The translations under genes were made by a program, and so were the position numbers. Below the pieces are notes generated by a model. The model worked only from the letters and a program-made list of their open reading frames with translations. It was not told the DNA's origin and did not search any database. From CAVRZY01 sp963725415 (GTDB lineage: Bacteria > Acidobacteriota > Terriglobia > Bryobacterales > Bryobacteraceae), in NCBI GenBank assembly GCA_963725415.1, contig CAVRZY010000051.1, forward strand, positions 1-13,070: 13,070 bases of DNA. Reading direction: 5' to 3'. Below are positions 1 through 7,067 of this stretch, piece after piece; the stretch's first letter is position 1; each line of letters starts with the position of its first letter.

Positions 1-2
1 AT

Positions 3-1481
3 GCCTCGCGCGGTATCAAGGTGCGCTTCACCTCCGGCAGCGGCTCGGAAGCCCTGATGGGGCACTCCGAAGGCAAGTCCATGATCTATCTGGAGACCCG
101 TTGCCTGATGGCCGTCAAAGGCGCCGGCTCCCAGGGCGTGCAAAACGGCTCCATAAGCTGCATCGCCTTGCCGGAATCTCTACCCGGAGGGGTGCGCGGG
201 GTCCTGGCGGAGAACCTGATCGCCGCGCTGCTGGACCTGGAAGTGGCCTCCGGCAACGACGCCATGGCCTCTCATTCCCAGATCCGGAAAGCCGCCAAGC
301 TCATGCTCCAGTTCTTGCCCGGAACCGACTTCATCTTTTCCGGCTACAGCTCGATGCCGCGGGAGGACAACCTGTTTGGCGGCGGTAATTTCGATGCCGA
401 CGATCTGGACGACTACAACGTGCTCCAGCGCGACATGCTGGTAGATGGCGGGCTTCGTCCGGCGCGGGAGCCGGAAGTCCTGGCGGTGCGGCGACAGGCC
501 GCCCAAGCCACCCAGGCGGTCTTCGAAGAGCTGGAACTCCCGCCCATCACGGACCAGGAAATCGAGGCTGCCGTCGTTGCCTACAACAGCGCCGACATGC
601 CGGACCGCGACGTGGTGGCCGATCTCCAGGCGGCCGAAGAATTTCTGCACAAGGGCCGGAACGGTCTGGACGCGATCAAGGCCCTGGCGCGCCGCGGATT
701 CACCGACATCGCCGAGAAAATCCTGGCCATCCAGAGACTGCGCGTCTCCGGGGATTACTTGCAAACCTCCGCCGTGGTGTTGCCGGGAGCGAAGATCCTC
801 AGTGCGATCAACGATCCCAACACCTACCAGGGTCCGGGGAGTGGTTATCAGCTCACGGCGGAGCGTAGCGCCGAAATCGCCAACATCCCGCAGGCTCAGG
901 ACCCCACACAGATCGGCGCTGCGAAGCCGCAGGCCATCGGCCTGTTCTCCGAGTTGGGAGAGGCCAAGCCTGGGGAAGATCCCAAAGAGATCGTGATCGC
1001 CGTGGGCCCGGCCTTCGGCACGGCGCTTGATGCCACACTGCTCGGCCTGCCGCACACCAGGGTGCTCGAAGCGCTCGTGGAAGGAATCCGGCAGGAGGGA
1101 ATGAGGGCGCGGGTCGTCAAAATCTACGCCACCTCGGATTGCGGCTTTATCGGGCATGCCGGCGCCCGCCTGAGCGGCTCGGGTGTCAGCATCGGGATTC
1201 AATCCAAGGGCACCACCGTGATCCATCGCCGGGACCTCCAGCCGCTCAACAACCTGGAACTGTTTCCCCAGGCCCCCAATCTGACTCTGGAGTCCTATCG
1301 CGTGATTGGACGCAACGCCGCCAAGTACGCCAAAGGGGAGCCGGTGCTGCCGGTCCCGGTGCAGATCGACAACATGGCCCGGCTGAAATACATCGTCAAG
1401 ACCACCCTTATGCACTTGCGGGAAACCGAGCAGGTCAACCCGCACAAGCCGGCGCAAGAGCTGGAGGTTCGCTATGCCTGA
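3..1481 (+). CDS. Adenosylcobalamin-dependent diol/glycerol dehydratase, fused large (PduC-like) and medium (PduD-like) subunits, 5'-partial
   Basis: The product is the catalytic part of the B12-dependent enzyme that dehydrates 1,2-propanediol or glycerol to an aldehyde, in the cytoplasm. The frame is open from base 3 with no start, so the N-terminus lies upstream. By recall of the Klebsiella large subunit, the visible part begins near its residue 250. Motifs seen include KVRFTSGSGSEALMG, LQFLPGTDFIFSGYSS, DDYNVLQRD and VDGGLRP. Residues equivalent to the substrate-site Gln296 (QNGS), Asp335 (ASGND) and Ser362 (FSGYS) of the Klebsiella enzyme are kept. After about residue 310 the chain runs without a stop into the medium subunit, with IVIAVGPAFG, RLSGSGVSIGIQSKGTTVIH and LNNLELFPQAPNLTLESYR. 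Klebsiella-type operons encode these as two proteins; fused forms are known elsewhere. It overlaps the small-subunit gene by 8 nt. No reactivase gene is visible, so glycerol versus propanediol preference cannot be decided. Confidence 0.93.
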   Translation, partial: ASRGIKVRFTSGSGSEALMGHSEGKSMIYLETRCLMAVKGAGSQGVQNGSISCIALPESLPGGVRGVLAENLIAALLDLEVASGNDAMASHSQIRKAAKLMLQFLPGTDFIFSGYSSMPREDNLFGGGNFDADDLDDYNVLQRDMLVDGGLRPAREPEVLAVRRQAAQATQAVFEELELPPITDQEIEAAVVAYNSADMPDRDVVADLQAAEEFLHKGRNGLDAIKALARRGFTDIAEKILAIQRLRVSGDYLQTSAVVLPGAKILSAINDPNTYQGPGSGYQLTAERSAEIANIPQAQDPTQIGAAKPQAIGLFSELGEAKPGEDPKEIVIAVGPAFGTALDATLLGLPHTRVLEALVEGIRQEGMRARVVKIYATSDCGFIGHAGARLSGSGVSIGIQSKGTTVIHRRDLQPLNNLELFPQAPNLTLESYRVIGRNAAKYAKGEPVLPVPVQIDNMARLKYIVKTTLMHLRETEQVNPHKPAQELEVRYA

Positions 1482-1848
1482 CTATCCGCTGGCGGAGAAG
1501 ATGCCGGAGCGGCTGAAGACACCCTCCGGACTCCCCCTTCGTGAGATCACCCTGGAGGCCGTGCTGGAAGGTAACCTCAGCATGGAGGACCTGCGGGTCA
1601 CCGCCGAAGCCCTCGAACTCCAGGCCCAGGTATCCGAAGCCGCAGGCCGGCCCCAACTGGCGGAGAACCTCAGGCGCGCCGCAGAACTCGTGGGTGTCCC
1701 CGAGGGCCGCATCCTGGAAATCTACAACGCGCTGCGGCCCGGCCGCGCCTCCAGGGACCAGCTCCTCCGACTGGCCGACGACCTCGAGAAGCAGTACCGC
1801 GCTGCCCGCTGCGCGGCGTTGATTAGAGAGGCTGCACCCCTTCAGTGA
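1474..1848 (+). CDS. Diol/glycerol dehydratase small subunit (PduE-like)
   Basis: This 124-residue protein is the small (gamma) subunit that completes the cobalamin-dependent dehydratase encoded just upstream. Recognisable family stretches are DYPLAEK near residue 3, the LTLE/ITLEAVL region near 25, LRVTAEALELQAQVSEAAGR at about 40-59, and VPEGRILEIYNALRPGR at about 74-90, followed by LADDLEKQY. It is shorter than the enterobacterial PduE (about 170) because the N-terminal extension of that protein, associated with shell encapsulation, is missing. No shell gene is visible nearby. The ATG lies inside the end of the upstream gene (8-nt overlap), with a GGAGG at 1463-1467 placed 6 nt ahead, so translation is probably coupled. 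The gene ends 27 nt from the convergent isomerase gene. Confidence 0.92.
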   Translation: MPDYPLAEKMPERLKTPSGLPLREITLEAVLEGNLSMEDLRVTAEALELQAQVSEAAGRPQLAENLRRAAELVGVPEGRILEIYNALRPGRASRDQLLRLADDLEKQYRAARCAALIREAAPLQ

Positions 1849-1875
1849 GCGTCACCGGAACGTTGACCGTTTTTC

Positions 1876-3390
1876 CTACAGGGCCGACCAGTCCAGCCCC
1901 GCCTTCTTCACCGCGTAGCCAGTCTCCCGCAAGTAATTCCCGTAGCAGACCATCCAGTGGAAACCTTTGAGCTCCCGGGCCAGGTGCGCGGTGTCGGCCT
2001 TGACGGCCACCTCCAGTTGCGTGCGGCAGATCGGGAAGAACGGCGTGTCCACAATCTCGCCGGAGAACCCCAGCCAGCGCCGGCCCGCAAAATCCGGATC
2101 CAGCAGCGTGATCTCCTGCCCCTTCCTCATTTCGACTTTCGGCGCGGCGCCGTAATCCGATTCGTAGTGCGTGAGGATTCTGGCCGCCTCCGGGCGCCGG
2201 CCGTCCATCCTCCTCGGCGCCGTGCAGTGCGACACCGTCACGATGCCGTTGTAGGGAAACGAGGCGTTGCACAGGAAAACCGGCTTGCCGGAGATGTAAT
2301 GAAGCAGGATGCCCGAAGGGATGGCCACGAAGTCGGACTCGCAGAAGGCCAGGTAACCCTCATCGTTCAGCACGCTGAGCGGCAGGCAGGCCGTAGTCTC
2401 GGCGATCGGCAGGATGGTCCGCATGCAACCGCCGATGGTGATCGCATCGGACTTGGCTTCATCCAAAAGGTCGCGAAAGATCTCCGTGAGCACGAACGCC
2501 CGTGACACAAAACCCTTTTCGGTCTCCAGCCGCACGCCTTTCTCCTGTAGGTATCTCTCGGCCGCCTGCTGGGCCCGTGCTAGCAGAGCCGCATCCTGGC
2601 TGGCTTTCTTGATTCTCACCTCGAGATCCGGATAAGGCACGGTCTGGATGTCCAGCTTCCAGCGCGTGCGGGCGCGCTCCGGCGCCTTGCCTCCATCCGC
2701 GCCCCATCCCCCTGCGGAACCCACTGCCACAACCCTTTTCCCTAGCGTGTTCTTCAACCCATACAACCCCTTCAGCCGCCAGAGCAGTTCGGCGTGACTG
2801 TCCACCACCACGTCATCCACATCCATGCCCGGCTGCCCGTAGTCGTCTGTCGTCTTTCTCAAAAAGTGCGGGTGCACGCCGATGTACATGTAGTAGATGT
2901 GGCCTGACTTGTGGCGCACGAAGATCAGGTTCCACTTCTCCGGCTTCGCCATGGCGTCTAAGACCCTGCGTTCCCAACCGGCCGCGTACATGATGAGCAC
3001 GTCGTAGGCACCGCGCGCCACAGCCGCCGCCTGCTCGGTATCGTGCACCGTCTCCAGCGGCAGCACCTCCAGCGGGAAGTCGGCCCGCAACTTCATCTCG
3101 CCGAGATCGCCCCGGATCCTTTCCCTCTCCTCGGCAGCCACCTCTTCGGTGTGTATCTCCGCGGTGGTCCGCCAGCTTGTGGCTTTCTGCCGGGTCTTGA
3201 TTTGGTAGACAAAGACCGGCTGAACCCGCAGCGCCACCTTGATGGGCCCCTGGCGGACAGGGTCCTTGAAGTCGGCGGCGGGCAGCCCGCCCATGCTCCC
3301 GATCCCCGCCAGGAATCCCCGGCGCGTCACGCCAGCTACCGGGCAGCCGTTGCACCAAACCCCCAAAGACGAACAGCAGCCATGATCCAT
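1876..3390 (-). CDS. L-fucose/L-arabinose isomerase-like protein with Tat-type signal
   Basis: The 504-residue product resembles the L-fucose/L-arabinose isomerase fold, which uses a divalent metal to interconvert aldose and ketose. The signature region is LNDEGYLAFCESD (341-353), LLHYISGKPVFL (362-373) and TVSHCTAP (385-392). The Glu and Asp of CESD and the His of SHC are likely metal ligands by analogy with the family. An upstream in-frame ATG at 3420 exists, but I chose the ATG at 3390 because AGGAGG (3400-3405) stands 9 nt before it. The N-terminus has TRRGFLAG at 22-29, a twin-arginine motif, followed by a short apolar stretch. Ahead of it are Cys5, Cys6, Cys13 and Cys16, which is unusual. 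It is the last gene of a three-gene minus-strand operon, starting 40 nt after the TIM-barrel gene. The substrate is not known, and enzymatic activity is inferred. Confidence 0.8.
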   Translation of the reverse strand: MDHGCCSSLGVWCNGCPVAGVTRRGFLAGIGSMGGLPAADFKDPVRQGPIKVALRVQPVFVYQIKTRQKATSWRTTAEIHTEEVAAEERERIRGDLGEMKLRADFPLEVLPLETVHDTEQAAAVARGAYDVLIMYAAGWERRVLDAMAKPEKWNLIFVRHKSGHIYYMYIGVHPHFLRKTTDDYGQPGMDVDDVVVDSHAELLWRLKGLYGLKNTLGKRVVAVGSAGGWGADGGKAPERARTRWKLDIQTVPYPDLEVRIKKASQDAALLARAQQAAERYLQEKGVRLETEKGFVSRAFVLTEIFRDLLDEAKSDAITIGGCMRTILPIAETTACLPLSVLNDEGYLAFCESDFVAIPSGILLHYISGKPVFLCNASFPYNGIVTVSHCTAPRRMDGRRPEAARILTHYESDYGAAPKVEMRKGQEITLLDPDFAGRRWLGFSGEIVDTPFFPICRTQLEVAVKADTAHLARELKGFHWMVCYGNYLRETGYAVKKAGLDWSAL

Positions 3391-3399
3391 AAGTTCCCG

Positions 3400-3405
3400 C
3401 CTCCT
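3400..3405 (-). promoter_or_regulatory. Ribosome binding site of the isomerase-like gene
   Basis: The minus strand reads AGGAGG here, 9 nt before the ATG at 3390. It decides that start over the in-frame ATG at 3420, which would place this site inside the coding sequence and add an arginine-rich decapeptide that spoils the signal sequence. Confidence 0.7.
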
Positions 3406-3430
3406 GCGGGCCTCGCGCATTCTACCTTCT

Positions 3431-4315
3431 CTAATACCCCATCACGCGCCGCACGTATTCCCGGCTCATTTTGAGGCTTTCGCGCAACGGCCGGGTGGGG
3501 TGGAATCCACCGGGATGCGCCAGCTCGATGACCAGGTCGCCGGCGAAGTTCAACTCGCGCAGCGCGCGGCCGATAGCGGCATAGTCGATGCTGCCTTCCC
3601 CCATCGCCTCAGACCAAGTGCCGTCGGTCTTCCGGTCGCGCAGGTGCGCAAAGACGATTCTCTTCCCATACCGCCGGATGAAATCCAGGGGTTGAATCCC
3701 GGCGCCCACCAGCCAGTCCAGATCGGGGCCAAGCTTGATGTCGGGGATGCGCTCCAGCGTGCCCCTCAGGTCGTGCTCGTTGTTGGCCACCTCGTAGATG
3801 TGGTTGTGCAGATTGAGCACCACGCCGTTGGACTCGCAAATCGAGATGAGCCGGCGCAGCAGTTCCGCCTGAGCGTCGAGCTGCTCGGGCGTCTTCGGCT
3901 TTCGCGCGTCGCCCACCGAGGTCCCCAGCGTGCGCCCTCCCAGCTTTGCCAGCCGCCCGATCAGCAGGTTCGCCTGCTCGAGGATCGCCCTCTGCTCCTC
4001 CCGCTTCCACATGTTCGCAGAAAAAGATGTCCCAATAACAGGCAAATTGTGCTTGCTGGAAAGCTCGCCAATCCGCTGGACCGCGTTGTCCGGCCGCAGG
4101 GCCGTGTGCATCAGCTCGATTCCGTCCATGCCGGCGTAGCTCATGTCCTCGAAGATGCAATCGAGGATCCCGGTGATCTCGTAGTTGGGCTGCGTGGCCG
4201 CATACACCCAGGGGTGTGCCCCCACGAGAATTCTCTTCGTTGCTGTGCCTCCAAGCCTGCCTGCGCCAGCCGCAGCCAGCAAACTCAGGAACTCACGTCG
4301 GTTTGTAGCTTGCAT
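3431..4315 (-). CDS. Sugar phosphate isomerase/epimerase-like TIM-barrel protein (xylose isomerase-like, AP endonuclease 2 fold) with Tat signal
   Basis: This 294-residue protein belongs to the xylose-isomerase-like TIM-barrel superfamily, whose members isomerise, epimerise or dehydrate sugars with a divalent metal. Expected ligand positions are filled: Glu67 in GIELMH, the His residues of NLHNH (168-172), Asp198/Asp200 in GPDLDW, His224 in AHLRDRK and Glu264 in VIELAHPGG. The N-terminus reads NRREFLSLLAAAGAG (5-19), a convincing Tat signal, so the enzyme is predicted to be exported. The ATG at 4315 has a GGTGG-like ribosome site a few bases upstream. It lies 89 nt downstream of the MFS gene and 40 nt upstream of the isomerase-like gene, all on the minus strand, consistent with one transcript. 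The substrate cannot be read from the sequence. Confidence 0.85.
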   Translation of the reverse strand: MQATNRREFLSLLAAAGAGRLGGTATKRILVGAHPWVYAATQPNYEITGILDCIFEDMSYAGMDGIELMHTALRPDNAVQRIGELSSKHNLPVIGTSFSANMWKREEQRAILEQANLLIGRLAKLGGRTLGTSVGDARKPKTPEQLDAQAELLRRLISICESNGVVLNLHNHIYEVANNEHDLRGTLERIPDIKLGPDLDWLVGAGIQPLDFIRRYGKRIVFAHLRDRKTDGTWSEAMGEGSIDYAAIGRALRELNFAGDLVIELAHPGGFHPTRPLRESLKMSREYVRRVMGY

Positions 4316-4404
4316 GGTATTCCACCGCAGGTGAGATTATCACAGATTCGCTTTACAGCAGTGAGTGGAGGGGGACTCGCGAGAACTGATGAACGCCAAG
4401 GGCT

Positions 4405-5742
4405 TCAAAACTGAAGCAACACCCGGTTGGGATCCGGTTTCTCGCTGGCGCGCACCAGCGACACAAACGCCATGGTCGCCACGCAGGGCACCACCGAGGC
4501 CGCGATGATCACCGGCTGGAAAGAGATCCGGTCCGTGATGACACCGATAAGGTAGGTCGAGATCAGCGTGCCCACGCCCGCAGCGGTCCCGCCCAGCCCG
4601 CTCACCGAAGCCACCGCCCGCGTGTGGAACACATCCGCGGGCAGCGACAGGAACATGGTCGAGCAGGCTGAATACGCGAACGTGGCGTAGGAGAACAGCA
4701 GAATCAGCAAGACGTATTTCGAGGTGAACGCCGCCGGGATCAGCAGCAACATGCTGGGGCCGAAGATCAGCAGCACGGTACGCCGCGCTCTCCCTACCGG
4801 CCAGCCGCGCGCAATCCAGTAACTCGACAGCCCCCCGCCAAAGAAGTTCCCCACATCCGATGCCAGGAACGGCGCCCAAAATCCGAGAATGCTTTGCTCC
4901 ATCTCAAACCCCTTGCTGCGCAGGTACAGCGGGAACCACTCGGCCATGAGAAACCAGTAGGGGTCCAGAAGAAAGCGGCCCAGAATTATGCCCCAAGTCT
5001 GGCGGTAACCGAGCAGCTTGCCCCACCCCGCCGGGGTAAGTTGGGCGGTGGTCGCCGGTAGCTCCGTGCGGCCACGTCGAATATGTTCCAGCTCTTCCGG
5101 CGTGATGCGCGGATGCTGCTCGGGAGGACGGTACAGAAGCTGCCAGGCCATCAGCCAGAGGAATCCCAAGGTGCCCGTGATCAGGAACGCCGGCCGCCAG
5201 CTCCCGAACACCCGATACAGGAACAGCACCAGAAACGGCGCAATCGCGCCCCCGATCGCTGATCCGCTGTCGAACAGCGCCACCGCCCAAGCGCGTTCCT
5301 TGACGGGAAACCACTCCGAGACGGCTTTGGTTGCGCCCGGCCAGTTGGCCGCCTCGCCCGCCCCCAGCAGGAAACGGAACGTGCGAAAGCCGGCCAGACC
5401 CCGCGCCGTGGCGGTAGGGCAGCCACGGTCGAGTAGAACGCCACGCTCAGGGTCGAGCCCCAGCCGCGTGCCCAGCCAATCCAGCAGCCGCCCCGACACC
5501 CCCTGCATGATGGTGTAGGCCACGCGGAACGCGTTCAGGATGCTGGCATAGTTCGAGTTGCTCCAGCCGTATTCCTTCTTCAAGTACGGCGCCAGCACGC
5601 TCAAGGTCTGGCGGTCGATGTAGTTGATGACCGTGGAGGCAAACAGCAGCCCCCCGATCCGCCAGCGCAAGTTCCGAATGGGCGGGGCTGCCCTTTTTGA
5701 GGTCCCCTCTGCGGGGTGGCCGTGCGAAGAAAACACTTCCAT
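4405..5742 (-). CDS. MFS transporter, ACS family (hexuronate/sugar-acid transporter-like), containing a short out-of-frame segment
   Basis: This inner-membrane permease of the major facilitator superfamily has the first-helix signature INYIDRQTLSVLAPYL and the later RFLLGAGEAANWPGATKAVSEWFP. Both are typical of the anion:cation symporter group, which imports hexuronates, glucarate and related sugar acids. About 12 apolar helices can be followed to the end. I chose the ATG at 5742 (445 residues), with AGGTGAG about 14 nt upstream. A TTG at 5775 would add 11 residues. Between about 5413 and 5458 the frame encodes the charged string DPERGVLLDRGC where the third helix should be. The +1 frame there encodes TLSVAFYSTVAAL, which fits the helix. 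This looks like an extra base in the G4 run 5458-5461 and a missing base near 5413/5414. It is the first gene of the minus-strand sugar operon. Confidence 0.88.
   Translation of the reverse strand: MEVFSSHGHPAEGTSKRAAPPIRNLRWRIGGLLFASTVINYIDRQTLSVLAPYLKKEYGWSNSNYASILNAFRVAYTIMQGVSGRLLDWLGTRLGLDPERGVLLDRGCPTATARGLAGFRTFRFLLGAGEAANWPGATKAVSEWFPVKERAWAVALFDSGSAIGGAIAPFLVLFLYRVFGSWRPAFLITGTLGFLWLMAWQLLYRPPEQHPRITPEELEHIRRGRTELPATTAQLTPAGWGKLLGYRQTWGIILGRFLLDPYWFLMAEWFPLYLRSKGFEMEQSILGFWAPFLASDVGNFFGGGLSSYWIARGWPVGRARRTVLLIFGPSMLLLIPAAFTSKYVLLILLFSYATFAYSACSTMFLSLPADVFHTRAVASVSGLGGTAAGVGTLISTYLIGVITDRISFQPVIIAASVVPCVATMAFVSLVRASEKPDPNRVLLQF
5413..5458 (-). other. Out-of-frame segment in the MFS gene (paired compensating indels)
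   Basis: In the annotated frame these roughly 15 codons give a charged peptide. Shifted by one base they give TLSVAFYSTVAAL, the apolar helix expected in this family. Dropping one G from the G4 run at 5458-5461 and adding one base between 5414 and 5413 restores a continuous family-like sequence (GTRLGS, TLSVAFYSTVAAL, then HATARGLAGF). The length of the segment is unchanged, which is what two compensating single-base errors or mutations would leave. Confidence 0.75.
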
Positions 5743-6038
5743 AGACTGGCCAGACTCACCTGTCTTGAAGGCCAAACTTGTTACGTTAGCGCTTCACGGC
5801 CTTGGAGACAATGCCTTCGACCGGCAGACTCTCCCTCCGCCACCTCCGACACCTTTCTCCTCAGATCCCAAACGCTCTCCTCGGTTCCTACACTGTGGGA
5901 TTCTTTCCGCTGGCCCATTACTCCGCCCGGTGCGTAACTAACAGAAACCCTCCGGCGGGCCGGGTGGTCTCCGGGTTGCTCTCGCATCACGGCGGCGATT
6001 TGAGTGGGCGGGACGGCGGAACCGCGCGGCCTGGGTAC

Positions 6039-6055
6039 TGGTACATTCAGTACCA
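6039..6055. repeat. Perfect inverted repeat TGGTAC-N5-GTACCA, candidate operator
   Basis: Six-base arms flank ATTCA. The left arm is preceded by another GGTAC (6034-6038), giving a GGTACTGGTAC direct repeat. Its place in a divergent intergenic region, next to two GTATAC palindromes, suits a dimeric regulator. No regulator gene is in the window, so function is inferred. Confidence 0.45.
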
Positions 6056-6096
6056 TAAGTATACAGTATTTGCCTACTCCCAAACGACAGCTATCT

Positions 6097-6108
6097 TTGG
6101 TATACTAT
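6097..6108 (+). promoter_or_regulatory. Candidate extended -10 promoter overlapping a GntR/UxuR-like half palindrome
   Basis: TGGTATACT at 6098-6106 fits an extended -10 (TGn plus TATACT). No good -35 is seen at the usual spacing. The surrounding TTGGTATACTA resembles the TTGGTATACCAA operator known for the E. coli hexuronate regulators UxuR/ExuR, with two mismatches in the right half. A start near 6113 would give the PEP-CTERM gene a leader of about 160 nt. Both readings are tentative. Confidence 0.3.
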
Positions 6109-6263
6109 TCTTGGATGGGCAGCCACAGAGGGAGCACATCAGCATCCGCTGGTACTGGTTGAGAAGTTCAGCTTAGAGCCGTGCCGGCTATCTTTCTGGC
6201 CAACGGGCCGGTTCACTGCACTCTGGAGAGCAGCCCGCCAACTCACGTGAGGAGCATTTCTGT

Positions 6264-6268
6264 GGAGG
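6264..6268 (+). promoter_or_regulatory. Ribosome binding site of the PEP-CTERM gene
   Basis: GGAGG followed by AACAA places the ATG at 6274 five nt downstream. This selects 6274 over an in-frame GTG at 6181, and the product then begins directly with a signal peptide. Confidence 0.75.
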
Positions 6269-6273
6269 AACAA

Positions 6274-7020
6274 ATGTCTTCGAAGGTAGTAGCACTTCTT
6301 TGTTTTGCAACCCTGTTTTCCGGCGTGGCGAGCGCGGCCCCAGTAGTTTTCGACAGCTCGCTAGGTCATCTTAGCGCTTCAGCGAGCTTCGACCTGCTTT
6401 TGAACGGCGACCTGCAAATCACCCTGAGCAACACTTCGACCTATGATGTTGGGGTGCCGTCCGAAGTCCTGACGGCCCTGTTTTTCGACATCTACGGCAA
6501 CCCGTCCTTGTCTCCCCTTTCCGCCGTGCTGGGGCTGGGAAGCATAGTGTGGTTTGGTACGACGGATCCCGGGGGAGTGGTGGGAGGCGAGTGGGCCTAC
6601 GCCAGTGGCTTGTCAGGTGCGCCGGGCGGCGCCCAGCAGGGCATCAGCAGTGCTGGATTCGGCCTCTTCGGCCCGCACAACCTGTTCCCGGGCTCGAACC
6701 TTCAGGGACCGGACTCCCCGGACGGACTCCAGTATGGAATCACCTCCGCGGGCGACAGCCTCGCGACGGGCAACCAAGCAGTCACGGGCAAGAACGCCTT
6801 GATTCAGAGCTCGGTGGTTTTCACACTGCGTAACCTGCCCATCGGCTTCCAGTTGGACGAGAATACCATCCGCAACGTTTCCTTCCAGTACGGCACCGAC
6901 TTGCGGGAGAGCACTTTTTCTGACGGCACGCCGGAGCCGGCTTCATTGTTCCTGGTGGCGCCCGTCATCCTCGTCTGGGCTGCCTGGCGTTACCGTGCCC
7001 GCGCCCACCGCCGGGCCTAG
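6274..7020 (+). CDS. PEP-CTERM sorting domain protein, secreted, function unknown
   Basis: The 248-residue protein has both marks of an exosortase substrate. The N-terminus is a signal peptide (SKVVALLCFATLFSGVASA, cleavage likely after the ASA at 19-21). The C-terminus from about 220 is PEPAS, an apolar helix FLVAPVILVWAAW and a basic tail RYRARAHRR. By family knowledge, exosortase recognises this tail at the inner membrane and the mature protein goes to the cell surface or exopolysaccharide. The middle is rich in Gly, Ser, Asn and Asp with beta-strand-like alternation (for example FDLLLNGDLQITLSNTSTYD). I recognise no enzymatic domain in it. The start is fixed by GGAGG at 6264-6268. No exosortase gene is in the window. 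It is separated from the next gene by only 47 nt, but the two are not obviously related in function. Confidence 0.85.
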   Translation: MSSKVVALLCFATLFSGVASAAPVVFDSSLGHLSASASFDLLLNGDLQITLSNTSTYDVGVPSEVLTALFFDIYGNPSLSPLSAVLGLGSIVWFGTTDPGGVVGGEWAYASGLSGAPGGAQQGISSAGFGLFGPHNLFPGSNLQGPDSPDGLQYGITSAGDSLATGNQAVTGKNALIQSSVVFTLRNLPIGFQLDENTIRNVSFQYGTDLRESTFSDGTPEPASLFLVAPVILVWAAWRYRARAHRRA

Positions 7021-7067
7021 AGTTCGTAACTCGAAACACTTTCACGGCTGGCGTATGATCGAAGATC

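Larger units (their letters stand above)
5743..6273. other. Non-coding region between divergent genes
   Basis: No convincing gene lies in these 531 bases. Open frames exist on both strands but read like low-quality shadows with no domain or codon signal. The left half (5743-6030) is the probable leader of the MFS operon and is purine-rich on the minus strand. The right half carries inverted repeats at 6039-6055, GTATAC palindromes at 6059-6064 and 6100-6105, and a possible extended -10 at 6098-6106. No tRNA or riboswitch core that I know could be recognised. Confidence 0.6.

Noticed and set aside
180..1457. 425-codon open frame on the minus strand inside the dehydratase gene
   Set aside because: It is antisense to a clearly recognised enzyme, has no recognisable domain, and is explained by GC-rich codon structure.
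1858..1875. Weak hairpin GGAACG-TTGAC-CGTTTT followed by Ts in the 27-nt convergent gap
   Set aside because: The stem needs two G-U pairs and is short. It is possible as a terminator but too weak to call.
3500..4414. 304-codon plus-strand frame opposite the TIM-barrel gene
   Set aside because: The opposite strand encodes a well-matched protein with metal ligands and a signal peptide. The plus-strand product is Arg/Gln/Val-rich with no known motif.
5802..6176. 124-codon plus-strand frame in the intergenic region
   Set aside because: It has no good ribosome site and no domain, and its composition resembles translated non-coding DNA. It also covers the palindromes and promoter-like sequence.
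6181..6270. Possible sigma-54 promoter ahead of the PEP-CTERM gene, as known for some exosortase substrates
   Set aside because: No TGGCAC-N5-TTGC match was found. TGGCCAACGGGCCGG lacks the -12 element.
6181..6273. In-frame 31-codon upstream extension of the PEP-CTERM protein
   Set aside because: A strong GGAGG at 6264-6268 and a signal peptide beginning at 6274 favour the downstream start.
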